Assembly (NCBI RefSeq): GCF_024055575.1
Contig: NZ_JAMXOE010000024.1
Span: 34,971 to 98,970 of the forward strand
Direction of reading: 5' to 3'
DNA length: 64,000 bases
Origin: Mucilaginibacter flavidus
GTDB lineage: Bacteria > Bacteroidota > Bacteroidia > Sphingobacteriales > Sphingobacteriaceae
Part shown: positions 1 to 7,703 of the stretch, piece by piece
How positions within the stretch are numbered: position 1 is the stretch's first letter
How the letters are laid out: each line of letters begins with the position of its first letter
The notes under the pieces: model-generated
Databases searched by the model: none
What the model saw: only the letters and a program-made list of their open reading frames with translations
Told to the model about the DNA's origin: nothing
Program-made: the position numbers and the translations under genes

Positions 1-938
1 AAACCCGCTTGTAAACGGCTGGGTTTAATCATATAATAAAGACCAGAAAGAGCAACAAAAACCGAGATTAGATAAAACGATGTCGCTATCAGCACGCCGA
101 TATCTGCATTTATCGGGAAAACCTTAGAAAGTGCGGTAAAAAAAGCCTCGCGGGCGCCTGCGCCACCTGCTGTAGGGATCAGAATAGCAAAGCCTGACAG
201 TAAAAACGACAACAGGTAGGGCGGAAACGTGCCCTTGAAACTTGCCTGGTAAAAGTCGGGCTGGCTTAATATTATACAAAGTACTGTCGCTAGTTGCAGT
301 AATTGCAGCACCAGCGCCTTTGCATGGGCCTGGAAAAAATAGCGGGTGTAATCCTTGAAAAATTTATGTATAACAAAATAATAGATTAATGATCCGCCTG
401 CAAATATTCCCGCTGCCATCCAGGTGTATGCAGCAAGCTGGGGTATAAAAAATGAAAGGGTAACGGCCAATAATCCAATTATCCAAAGTCCGCTCAGCCT
501 GTCGAACATCACCGCCCAAAAAAGCCTTTTAACCGGTACCTTGTAAGTTTTGTTGATGAGGTACATTTTGTAGCCGTCGCCGCCAATGCCGCCCGGCAGT
601 AATATGTTATAAAACATGCCCAAAAAGTACAGCCGTAAATTGTATTTAGGGTTAAGATTTAACCCTATCGATCTAAAAAAGCTTAATAACCGCCATGCAG
701 ACACTATCATGGAAAGAAGGAAGCAAATAATGGCAATGACGTACATCCACCAATATTGAGGGTGTAACAGCCTGTATTTTACCGCGTTAAAATCGACTTT
801 AGTAAAAACCCAAATAAGTAATACAGTGGTAATGCCAATTTTTAATAATAGCTTGGCAATGTTCCATATTTTTTGCTTGAATGTTTTGGGCTTTAACTCT
901 TCGGTAGCTTCTTCTGCCGCGTCTTCAATGTTTTTCAT
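1..938 (-). CDS. YbhN/LPG-synthase-TM family membrane protein (3' end outside window)
   Basis: About 312 codons are visible, starting at the ATG at 936-938 and running off the left edge without a stop. The N-terminal tail of about 25 residues is charged and rich in Glu/Lys. Several hydrophobic helices follow, with GGIGGDGYKMYLI near residue 115 and PTAGGAGAREAFF near residue 260, both typical of the lysylphosphatidylglycerol synthase transmembrane (formerly UPF0104, YbhN) family. Stand-alone members lack the soluble aminoacyl-transferase domain, and their substrate is usually unknown; a role in lipid movement is inference. The family is normally 320-340 residues, so only a few residues should be missing. 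The SDR gene follows upstream on the same strand. Confidence 0.85.
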   Translation of the reverse strand, partial: MKNIEDAAEEATEELKPKTFKQKIWNIAKLLLKIGITTVLLIWVFTKVDFNAVKYRLLHPQYWWMYVIAIICFLLSMIVSAWRLLSFFRSIGLNLNPKYNLRLYFLGMFYNILLPGGIGGDGYKMYLINKTYKVPVKRLFWAVMFDRLSGLWIIGLLAVTLSFFIPQLAAYTWMAAGIFAGGSLIYYFVIHKFFKDYTRYFFQAHAKALVLQLLQLATVLCIILSQPDFYQASFKGTFPPYLLSFLLSGFAILIPTAGGAGAREAFFTALSKVFPINADIGVLIATSFYLISVFVALSGLYYMIKPSRLQAG

Positions 939-986
939 GCAGCACAAAGATAAGTAAAACGCATTAAGGCCAGAGTTTCGGGCATG

Positions 987-1790
987 TTATTTCGGAACAA
1001 GTTTAGGCGCGATCCTGGTAAGTACACCGGGCAAAAACCTGCTTAACCATAGTCCAACCCGTTCGCCGCTTAACTTGCCGATAAAAGCTTCAAAGGCTCC
1101 TCTTTTAATCGCTTTCATAATTTGCCTGGCCGCACGATCGGGTGGCAGGCCATTTTCTATATTTTCAGACGGTGCACCTAAACCATAAGGTTTGTTGGTA
1201 ACGGCATATAACGAGATGTTGGTGCGGATGTAGCCCGGCGTAAGTATGGTTACTTTGATATTATTGGCCGCTACTTCGGCCCGCAGGCAATCAAAAAAAC
1301 CGTGCAGGGCGTGTTTGGCAGCAGCATAGGCCGACCGCATAGGCGTCCCTATCTTACCCATAACACTACTGGTAACTACAAAATGCCCGGTTTTCCGCTC
1401 CAAAAAATGGGGTAGAAGGGCCTTGGTTAGCACAACATAACTAAAGTAATCCAGTTCCATCAGCTTACGATGCACTTGGATATCGGTATCAATAACCAAT
1501 GAGCGTTGCGTAACGCCGCCGTTATGTATCATAATGTCTATCACCCCGAAGCGCTTAATTGCCTCTTGTACGGCAGCATCTAACGAGTTTGTGTCGGAAA
1601 GATCTAACGGAAGCACTTGAACTGATTCTGGGGCGCTGCACGCTTGCTTCACCCGCTCTAATTCATCTACTCTCCTGCTCGACAATATCAATTTTGCGCC
1701 ACAGGCCGACATGGCATAAGCAAGCGCTTCGCCAATTCCTGACGAAGCGCCTGTAATCCATACAACTTTATTGTTAAAGTGATTGTTCAA
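987..1790 (-). CDS. Short-chain dehydrogenase/reductase (SDR family)
   Basis: This is a 267-residue classical SDR, probably a cytosolic NAD(P)H-dependent oxidoreductase of unknown substrate. The cofactor motif TGASSGIG lies at residues 13-20, Asp63 sits in the adenine-binding loop, and the catalytic residues are Ser142, Tyr155 and Lys159 (YAAAK). The usual NNAG motif reads HNGG at 89-92, a mild variation. The C-terminal extension (ISLYAV to the end) resembles DHRS7-like SDRs that act on lipids or steroids, which is inference. It is encoded just downstream of the DUF1003 gene with a 15-base gap, so the two may be co-transcribed. Confidence 0.9.
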   Translation of the reverse strand: MNNHFNNKVVWITGASSGIGEALAYAMSACGAKLILSSRRVDELERVKQACSAPESVQVLPLDLSDTNSLDAAVQEAIKRFGVIDIMIHNGGVTQRSLVIDTDIQVHRKLMELDYFSYVVLTKALLPHFLERKTGHFVVTSSVMGKIGTPMRSAYAAAKHALHGFFDCLRAEVAANNIKVTILTPGYIRTNISLYAVTNKPYGLGAPSENIENGLPPDRAARQIMKAIKRGAFEAFIGKLSGERVGLWLSRFLPGVLTRIAPKLVPK

Positions 1791-1805
1791 AAATACTGTT
1801 GTCCG

Positions 1806-2222
1806 TTATGCTTTCTTATCGTTTTTCTCCAGCAGTTCCAATATCCTGTCAAGCTTATCAACCTCAATCGAATTCAGCTTTTTAAGTAGTTCCTCTATTT
1901 CTATTTTAGCCTCGCAATTGGTCCTGTAATCTGCGTCGGCCTGGGCCCGGTCGCGTTCGCTTTGGCGGTTTTGTGCCATCATGATGATCGGGGCTGCATA
2001 GGCTGCCTGGGTCGAGAAAACCAGATTAAGCAAAATAAAAGGGTAAACATCCCATTTATAGGCAAAGCCTACAATGTTTAGCACCATCCAGGCCAGTACA
2101 ATGAGGGTTTGGATAATAATGAATCGCCACGAGCCCATGCCGTTTGCAACCGAGTCGGCCAGGCGCTGGCCAAATTCTAATGAGTCCTGGTGCATCTGGT
2201 GCCAGGTTTTGTTGTGTTCCAT
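1806..2222 (-). CDS. DUF1003 family membrane protein
   Basis: This 138-residue protein has two predicted membrane helices, roughly residues 33-54 and 60-82, followed by the family signature MMAQNRQSERDR and a charged C-terminal coiled coil (KIEIEELLKKLNSIEVDKLDRILELLEK). This is the standard DUF1003 layout. The function is unknown; relatives are small cytoplasmic-membrane proteins with a cytosolic helical tail. The start at 2222 gives the expected short N-terminal segment. It is divergent from the ABC ATPase gene at 2534, and the spacer carries a fold-back repeat. Confidence 0.88.
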   Translation of the reverse strand: MEHNKTWHQMHQDSLEFGQRLADSVANGMGSWRFIIIQTLIVLAWMVLNIVGFAYKWDVYPFILLNLVFSTQAAYAAPIIMMAQNRQSERDRAQADADYRTNCEAKIEIEELLKKLNSIEVDKLDRILELLEKNDKKA

Positions 2223-2267
2223 AAGGGGTTTAAATTAAATTTCTTTTTTGATAAATATATGGAATGG

Positions 2268-2400
2268 AGAGCCAAGAACCAAGAGACAAGAATCAAGAAA
2301 AAATAGAACTGCCGGAAAATTACCAATTGGAGCAGCTTCTATTTCAGGTTACTGACTTTCTTCTTCTCTCTTGGCTCTTAATTCTTGGCTCTTGGTTCTG
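2268..2400. repeat. Fold-back repeat of AAGAGCCAAGAATC-type units
   Basis: The left arm (2268-2299) is built of variations on AGAGCCAAGAACC and AAGAATCAAG. The right arm (2358-2400) is its inverted counterpart (CTTGGCTCTTAATTCTTGG). A unique loop of about 58 bases separates them. The same unit recurs at 56215-56339. Here it lies between divergent genes, so it is not simply a terminator. Confidence 0.8.
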
Positions 2401-2420
2401 AAAAAAACGTATTTCATTTT

Positions 2421-2448
2421 TTTGATAAACTTTTATAGTTTAGGTTTG
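2421..2448 (+). promoter_or_regulatory. Bacteroidota-type promoter for the ABC ATPase
   Basis: TAGGTTTG at 2441-2448 matches the TAnnTTTG -7 box exactly. TTTG at 2421-2424 is a -33 candidate with a 16-base spacer, slightly short. The predicted start lies about 80 bases before the ATG at 2534. Confidence 0.45.
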
Positions 2449-2533
2449 GGGATATTTAACCGCTGCAAAGAAACCTAAGCGTTGCCTTTATAGCCCACTT
2501 TTGTTGTTTTTAAAAAGATAATTACGGCCCGGT

Positions 2534-3577
2534 ATGCAAGAAGACATGATCCTGGAAACCATATCGGTTACCAAAAACTATTTTGGCGATAAATCTTCAG
2601 GAGTTAATAACGTAACCATATTCATCCCCAAAGGAAAAGTTACTGCTATTGTAGGAGAAAGCGGCAGTGGCAAAACCACTTTGTTGAATTTATTATATGG
2701 TTTGTTGCAGCCCGACAGCGGCGAGGTTTTTTTTAAGGAAGAACGTATTTTAAAACGCGAAGAAAAGCTGCAGCCCGCCCACGAGGCCATGCGCCTTGTT
2801 ACCCAAAATAACCAGGACATGGATCTGGAAGCCAGCGTTTGGGAAAGCGTGCGCTCGGGCTTGCGGATCGGCGAAATTGGGCTTGATACCGAGGAAAAGA
2901 AAATAACCGACTCGCTGAACATGCTTGATATTTTGCCGCTAAAAGACCAGCCATTCGGCAAGCTTAGCGGCGGCGAAAAACAGCGCGTAACCATTGCCAA
3001 AGCCCTGATAAGCAAGCCCGAAGTTATTTTGCTGGATGAGCCATTTAACCAGGTTGACGCCACTTACCGTGAAGGCCTGCAGCACGACATCCGCTACATT
3101 GTAAAGGAGTGGGGGGTAACCGTTGTACTCGTAAGTCATGACCCTGCCGAAATACTCTCGATGGCTGATGAACTGATAGTTTTGAAGGAGGGTGAAATTG
3201 TTGAAAACGGCAGCCCCGAGGAACTTTATAATACGCCTAAGTTACTGTACACTGCCCAGATACTGGCCAGCAGCAGTCAGCTTACATCCGACGAGGCCAA
3301 AAGCTGCGGTATAAAAAGTAAACGCGGCACGGTAGTGGTTTATGCCGAGCATGTTAAAATTGTCAAAGGTTTCGGTGCTAAATGGACGGTTAAACAAATA
3401 CTTTTTAAAGGATTTTTTGAAGAGCTGATAATTGAACGCGGAGGGGTAATACTGAGGGCAAATAACTACAGCAAAGGTAAATATGATATTGGTAGCAAAA
3501 TAAGCGTTAACATTGAGGACTATTTTGAATTTGGTAAATGGGAAACGCCTGCAAGATCGTTGCCGAAGGATATTTAG
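2534..3577 (+). CDS. ABC transporter ATP-binding protein with TOBE-like C-terminus
   Basis: This 347-residue nucleotide-binding subunit has Walker A GESGSGKTT (41-49), Q-loop Gln91, signature LSGGEKQ (144-150), Walker B VILLDEP (164-170) and H-loop His202. About 100 further residues form a beta-rich tail of TOBE type, as in spermidine/iron/molybdate importers (PotA/FbpC-like). It should hydrolyse ATP to power import. No permease or binding protein is adjacent, so it is an orphan subunit and the substrate cannot be named. It converges on the EamA gene at 3773. Confidence 0.85.
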   Translation: MQEDMILETISVTKNYFGDKSSGVNNVTIFIPKGKVTAIVGESGSGKTTLLNLLYGLLQPDSGEVFFKEERILKREEKLQPAHEAMRLVTQNNQDMDLEASVWESVRSGLRIGEIGLDTEEKKITDSLNMLDILPLKDQPFGKLSGGEKQRVTIAKALISKPEVILLDEPFNQVDATYREGLQHDIRYIVKEWGVTVVLVSHDPAEILSMADELIVLKEGEIVENGSPEELYNTPKLLYTAQILASSSQLTSDEAKSCGIKSKRGTVVVYAEHVKIVKGFGAKWTVKQILFKGFFEELIIERGGVILRANNYSKGKYDIGSKISVNIEDYFEFGKWETPARSLPKDI

Positions 3578-3612
3578 CTTTTGTGTGAGTAAGCTGATTA
3601 GGTGAGTGCTTA

Positions 3613-3657
3613 AGCGTTCCATTTTTCACAGCGGAACACCCGGAACGCTATGGAACG
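3613..3657. terminator. GGAAC-motif hairpins between convergent genes
   Basis: AGCGTTCC (3613-3620) pairs perfectly with GGAACGCT (3642-3649). The overlapping CGTTCCAT (3615-3622) can pair instead with ATGGAACG (3650-3657), giving two mutually exclusive 8-bp stems. The position in the 195-base gap between the convergent ABC ATPase and EamA genes suggests a terminator, but there is no clear U-tract. GGAAC units recur at 5444-5517. Confidence 0.4.
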
Positions 3658-3772
3658 TGTTGTTTATCAATTGTTTGGTATTTTTTAAAAAATGACTTTT
3701 AATCTTCTGAACGTCTATGGTCACAAGATCAATAACAGCAGATAACCAACAAAGCCAGCTTCGTATCCCTAT

Positions 3773-4756
3773 TTAGCAATCCGCAACCGCAGCTTCTTTC
3801 GGACTTTTGGACTTTCGGACTTCATTCTTTTCTTTCCTATATTTCGCGAGGTTGATCAGCAAAACACTGCCTAATATTACAAACAGCCCCACCAATTGTA
3901 TCAATGATACATGCTCGTGTATAAATACCACGCCCAATATCACCGCTATTACCGGGTTAACATAGGCGTAAGTGCTCACTTGTGTTGCGGGCCTTACCTG
4001 CAGCAGCCAAACGTACGCGCTGTATCCAGCTATCGAACCAAAGAAAACTAAATAAGTAACCGCCAGCCAGCTGCTGGTGTGTATACTATCGAGGTTTAAA
4101 TTATTAAACTCGCCATGTAAAGTGCTAACCGGTACATACACAAACCCGGCAGCCAACATTTGCCAGGCTGCGCTAACCGACCCGGAGCCGGATGATGGCC
4201 GATGTTTAGAGAATAACGACCCGCCCGACCATGATATCGACCCGAACAGTAACAACAGCATCCACGGTAGCTTTGATGCGCCGCCACCCGAAAACATAAC
4301 GCCAAGCTGTTCGCTGAACAACAGTATTACCCCAACAAAACCTATAATTAATCCAATTATAGTTGCATTGTTTTTTAGATTGATGCCCCAGTTTGGCTTA
4401 TCAAGCAATACAAACCAGATAGGCGCCGACGATACCATTATGGCCACCATGGCGCTTGGCAGGGTTTGCTCGGCCCAAATTACTATACCGTTGCCAATAA
4501 ACAACAGCAGGATACCGGTTATGGCTGCATTGATGATATCACGTTTTACAAAAATCTTTTCACCCTTTGCCACACACCAGCCCATCATTAAAGCCCCGGC
4601 AATAATAAAGCGGATGGCACCCAGCATAAACGGTGGCAGGCCACCCTGCTCAGCAATCCTGATAAAAAAGTAGGTGGAGCCCCATACAACGTAAACTATT
4701 GCAAAGGCTATAATTACCAATAGGGGAGAAGCTGATTTTTGTGAGGTTGAAGGCAT
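3773..4756 (-). CDS. EamA/DMT-superfamily transporter
   Basis: This 327-residue protein has ten hydrophobic segments arranged as two EamA halves (starting near residues 12 and 165). The motif YVVWGSTYFFIRIAEQGG is in helix 1 and NPVIAVILGVVFIHE in helix 9. These are inner-membrane drug/metabolite exporters, often for amino acids or their analogues. The ATG at 4756 lies 7 bases after the Lrp-family gene stop, which suggests an operon in which Lrp controls amino-acid export (inference). The hydrophilic tail EVRKSKSPKEA is encoded by an AAGTCCGAA-type repeat also found at 53629, so the last about 15 residues may be repeat-derived. Confidence 0.9.
   Translation of the reverse strand: MPSTSQKSASPLLVIIAFAIVYVVWGSTYFFIRIAEQGGLPPFMLGAIRFIIAGALMMGWCVAKGEKIFVKRDIINAAITGILLLFIGNGIVIWAEQTLPSAMVAIMVSSAPIWFVLLDKPNWGINLKNNATIIGLIIGFVGVILLFSEQLGVMFSGGGASKLPWMLLLLFGSISWSGGSLFSKHRPSSGSGSVSAAWQMLAAGFVYVPVSTLHGEFNNLNLDSIHTSSWLAVTYLVFFGSIAGYSAYVWLLQVRPATQVSTYAYVNPVIAVILGVVFIHEHVSLIQLVGLFVILGSVLLINLAKYRKEKNEVRKSKSPKEAAVADC
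3795..3826. repeat. AAGTCCGAA iterated motif inside the EamA 3' end
   Basis: On the minus strand this reads as units GAAGTCCGAAAGTCC then AAAAGTCCGAAAG. The same motif forms the 3' end of the unrelated gene ending at 53655. In both cases it encodes a Lys/Ser-rich tail. Confidence 0.7.
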
Positions 4757-4763
4757 GATTTAT

Positions 4764-5240
4764 TTATTTTTCGGGTATTACCAATTGTTGTTGTTCTTTA
4801 ACCGTCTCCAGCACTATGGTGGTGCGCGTACTTAAAAGATTGGGTATTTTGCTGAACTCGTTGCGCATCAGGTGCATCAGCGAGGCAGAATCATAAGTGC
4901 GTACTTTTACCAGGTAACAATCGTCGCCGGCTATGTGGTGCACTTCCTGTACTTCGGGTATTTTGGCCAGTTGTTTGGCCGTATCGTTGCAACCGGGACC
5001 GTCGGCAGCTTTCATAAAAATAAAGGCTAGCATTTTTTGCTGCAGCGCTTCGGGGTTTATGCGCGCGGTGTATTGGCGGATAACATTTTTCTGTTCCAGT
5101 TTTTTAACGCGCTCTAGTATGCCCGATGGCGCCATGCCCAGTTCGCGCGCCAGGTCGGCGTTGCTGATGCGGGCATTGTCCTGCATTAACCGTAAAATAT
5201 GCAGGTCTGTTTTATCCAGTATGATCTCTGTTTCGCTAAT
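4764..5240 (-). CDS. Lrp/AsnC family transcriptional regulator
   Basis: The protein has an N-terminal winged HTH (LDKTDLHILRLMQDNARISN, then LARELGMAPSGILERVKKLE) and a C-terminal RAM ligand domain (AGDDCYLVKVRTYDSASLMHLM). The first ATG, at 5186, would remove helix 1. The reading frame is open upstream to a stop at about 5265 and encodes a perfect Lrp N-terminus. The only initiator candidates there are non-standard, most plausibly ATT at 5240 (giving MSETEIILDKTDLH), giving 158 residues. A 14-bp palindrome sits 5 bases before that codon. The protein probably senses an amino acid and controls itself and the downstream exporter. The family call is firm and the start is uncertain. Confidence 0.85.
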   Translation of the reverse strand: MSETEIILDKTDLHILRLMQDNARISNADLARELGMAPSGILERVKKLEQKNVIRQYTARINPEALQQKMLAFIFMKAADGPGCNDTAKQLAKIPEVQEVHHIAGDDCYLVKVRTYDSASLMHLMRNEFSKIPNLLSTRTTIVLETVKEQQQLVIPEK

Positions 5241-5244
5241 TATA

Positions 5245-5258
5245 CTGTAATATTACAG
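5245..5258. promoter_or_regulatory. Perfect palindrome, likely Lrp operator
   Basis: CTGTAATATTACAG is a perfect 14-bp palindrome immediately upstream of the Lrp-family gene. Lrp proteins commonly bind AT-rich palindromes and autoregulate, so this is the obvious candidate site (inference). Confidence 0.5.
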
Positions 5259-5443
5259 TTATTTTGAATTTAATTCATAATAGTATTTTAAAAAATGAAT
5301 TTAATTCGACAAAAGTGACTATTGTGTGTTTGAACTTCTTTTTGCTACTTGTCCGTCGCATTCTTGGCATTGTGGCCGTGGGGATTCGGGGGATTCATTT
5401 CGGCTGTAAACCTGTGAGAGGATTATAGCATAGTTTTGTGTTT

Positions 5444-5517
5444 CTGTTCACAGTGGAACATAAGGAACAGGGTGGAACAGTAAATTGGCCCAATGGTTCA
5501 CTAAAAAGCCTGTTCCT
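5444..5517. repeat. GGAAC-motif fold-back repeat
   Basis: CTGTTCACAGTGGAACA is followed by GGAACAGGGTGGAACAG. GGAACAGG (5464-5471) pairs with CCTGTTCC (5509-5516). The motif resembles 3613-3657 (TTCACAGCGGAACAC). It lies in the 425-base stretch between the Lrp gene start and the end of the small minus-strand gene, where no other gene is supported. Confidence 0.55.
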
Positions 5518-5665
5518 ACATCAGAAACGCGGTTTTTTATAATTTGCCATGTCAAAAAACGTAAAAAGTACTGACAAATTAGTGTCAGCATTTCAAGCGA
5601 AGAGACTTAGCTTATTTGGCGCGGGCATATTCGGCGATACGAACAATAGCTTATTTCGGACTTCC

Positions 5666-5890
5666 TTATATCTTAATCACCTTATCCCTCTTCTCTGCAG
5701 GCTTATGCTCCTCCGGTTTCGGAATATGCTTCACAATAAACACCAGTGCTCCTGCCAATACTTTCAGCGCTTTAAAAGAAAAATGCACGAATGGCTTTAT
5801 AACCCGCCAGGTGTCGTGCAGGGTGTCCATTGTAGTAACCGGTTTTTCTTTGGGTTGATTGCCTATCCGCTTTGAGTTTTGATTTGCCAT
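5666..5890 (-). CDS. Small hypothetical membrane protein
   Basis: This 74-residue protein starts at the ATG at 5890. It has a basic N-terminus (MANQNSKRIGNQPKEKP), an amphipathic-to-hydrophobic segment (VHFSFKALKVLAGALVFIVKHI, residues 34-55) and a Lys/Glu-rich tail. This is a coherent small single-pass membrane protein, but the family is not recognised. A longer reading start at 5944 adds residues encoded by a TCATTGGTCATT repeat and is unlikely. Overlapping plus-strand reading frames have no protein-like pattern. Confidence 0.55.
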   Translation of the reverse strand: MANQNSKRIGNQPKEKPVTTMDTLHDTWRVIKPFVHFSFKALKVLAGALVFIVKHIPKPEEHKPAEKRDKVIKI

Positions 5891-6024
5891 AGTACTTTTG
5901 TGTAGATTGATATAGGTAATCCTAAACCGTGCCAAGATGATCATTGGTCATTGTGTCATTAGTCATTGGTGGATGATTTAGATTAATTAAATCGCTAATT
6001 TGCATCAGTAAATCGCCCCATCCT

Positions 6025-7578
6025 ATGCAATCATTCAAAATCGGTGAGATCAACCTGAAATCGGTGAACTCCAAAAAAATAAAGTTTGTATTGTCATTGC
6101 TGCTGATGGTTACGCCTGTCTGCGTAGCATTCGCCCAAAACGTAACTCCCGTTGTTAAAACCAACCATGGGTATGTAAAAGGCCTTAACGAGAATGGCAT
6201 AGCGGTATTCAAAGGTGTACCGTATGCTGCACCACCCGAAGGAGCACTACGCCTTATGCCCCCTGCCGCACATGCCGATTGGAATGACACCCTTGCCACG
6301 CAGCAGTTTGGCGCAATAGCCACGCAGCCTGGCAATAAAAATGTACAGGGTAGCGAAGATTGTTTATCATTAAATATCTACACACCCAAAACGGATAATA
6401 AAAAACGCGCTGTATTGGTGTGGGTACACGGTGGCAGCATGACAGCCGGCGCCGGTAAAGGCGAAGACGGCCATGCCTTTGCCGATAAAGACGATATTGT
6501 TACCATAACCATTAATTACAGGCTTGGCGCCCTCGGTTTTTTATACTTGGGCGATTTGGATAAGCGCTACGCACAATCGGGTAATTGCGGGTTGCTGGAT
6601 TGTATTGCGGCGCTGACCTGGATAAAACACAATATTACAGCCTTTGGCGGCGACCCAAACCGGGTTACCCTTATGGGCGAATCCGCAGGGGCGAAGCTGC
6701 TTAGTGCGGTGATGGTGGCACCCAAATCGAAAGGGCTTTTTCAGCAATACATCGCAGAAAGCGGCTCGGTTCAATGTGTAAGGGATATTAATACTGCAAA
6801 AAATGAGCGTTTGAAAATCTTACATCAATTGGGTTTGGGCAAAAATGACGGCCTTAAATTGCTTACCCTGCCTGCCGATTCTATAATAAAGGCACAGAGT
6901 ATAGTCTGCGCCGGTATTGGCGGCAATTCATTCTTCGGGCCGGTTTATGATGGGGTGACGATTACCACTGATGGCCATAAGTATGCCGGCAGTACGGCCA
7001 TGCCGCGTATTAAGGGAATCATCGGCACAAACAAATATGAAGCTGCCGCATTTATAAATGGTAACGAAAAATTAAAGAATCCCGATACCGCAATTTTAAA
7101 GTCGCTTTTTGGCGATAACTATAAGCTGGTATACAAAAATTACCAGCACGAATCAAAATTTGCCCGTCCTTATGATGCAGCCGTTACCGTGCTAACGCAG
7201 TATATGTACCAGATGCACAGCTATCGTTTTGCCCATTGGCTTGCGCTAAACGGCCGGCCGGTATGGATGTACCGTTTTGACTATGATAACGGCCAGAAAT
7301 ATGGCGCTATGCATGGCGAAGAATTGCAATATGTGTGGAACGACCCTAAACTACGGCAGGCAGCAAAAGAAAGGCAGCAACTGGCCGCAAACATACACGC
7401 TGCCTGGGTAGCCTTCATCAAAACCGGCGACCCCAACACACCGTTATTACCCGCCTGGCCAAACTATAATGCGACCACCTACCACGTAATGGTATTTGAC
7501 AAATTGCCGAAGGTGGTTGACTTAAGCTATGTTTATGATGACCGGGATTTTCCGTCGCAGGTTTTTTTGTTGAAGTAG
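6025..7578 (+). CDS. Secreted type-B carboxylesterase/lipase family protein
   Basis: This 517-residue alpha/beta hydrolase has a signal peptide at residues 18-38 (KKIKFVLSLLLMV to AFAQ). The family motif EDCLSLNIYTP lies at 111-121, the oxyanion motif HGGSMTAG at 135-142, and the nucleophile Ser220 is in GESAG. A catalytic His is expected in the MHGEEL region near residue 433. It hydrolyses carboxylic esters in the periplasm or outside the cell; the natural substrate is unknown. It is monocistronic and converges on the metallophosphoesterase gene, with a long-stem hairpin between them. Confidence 0.9.
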   Translation: MQSFKIGEINLKSVNSKKIKFVLSLLLMVTPVCVAFAQNVTPVVKTNHGYVKGLNENGIAVFKGVPYAAPPEGALRLMPPAAHADWNDTLATQQFGAIATQPGNKNVQGSEDCLSLNIYTPKTDNKKRAVLVWVHGGSMTAGAGKGEDGHAFADKDDIVTITINYRLGALGFLYLGDLDKRYAQSGNCGLLDCIAALTWIKHNITAFGGDPNRVTLMGESAGAKLLSAVMVAPKSKGLFQQYIAESGSVQCVRDINTAKNERLKILHQLGLGKNDGLKLLTLPADSIIKAQSIVCAGIGGNSFFGPVYDGVTITTDGHKYAGSTAMPRIKGIIGTNKYEAAAFINGNEKLKNPDTAILKSLFGDNYKLVYKNYQHESKFARPYDAAVTVLTQYMYQMHSYRFAHWLALNGRPVWMYRFDYDNGQKYGAMHGEELQYVWNDPKLRQAAKERQQLAANIHAAWVAFIKTGDPNTPLLPAWPNYNATTYHVMVFDKLPKVVDLSYVYDDRDFPSQVFLLK

Positions 7579-7603
7579 GAATTATGTAACAAATTATCAA
7601 AAC

Positions 7604-7698
7604 TTTGTCATTGCGAGCGAGGAACGAGCGCGGCAACCGCAAACTTTACAGGGCGGACTAGCTCAGTTCGCGATTACTTGGTTCCTCGCAATGACAAA
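7604..7698. terminator. Long-stem repeat hairpin between convergent genes
   Basis: TTTGTCATTGCGAG plus GAAC on the left (7604-7625, with a CGAG insertion) pairs with GTTCCTCGCAATGACAAA (7681-7698), giving an 18-bp stem with one 4-base bulge. TCATTGCGAGGAACGA-type repeats are known to be dispersed in many bacterial genomes. The position between convergent stops fits a bidirectional terminator. Confidence 0.65.
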
Positions 7699-7703
7699 AT
7701 GGA

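Noticed and set aside
5549..5875. Plus-strand reading frame of 108 codons starting MSKNVKSTDKLV
   Set aside because: It lies opposite the better minus-strand gene 5666-5890, has no domain pattern, and its second half reads like antisense. The inverted repeat CTGACA-N6-TGTCAG at 5571-5588 lies inside it.
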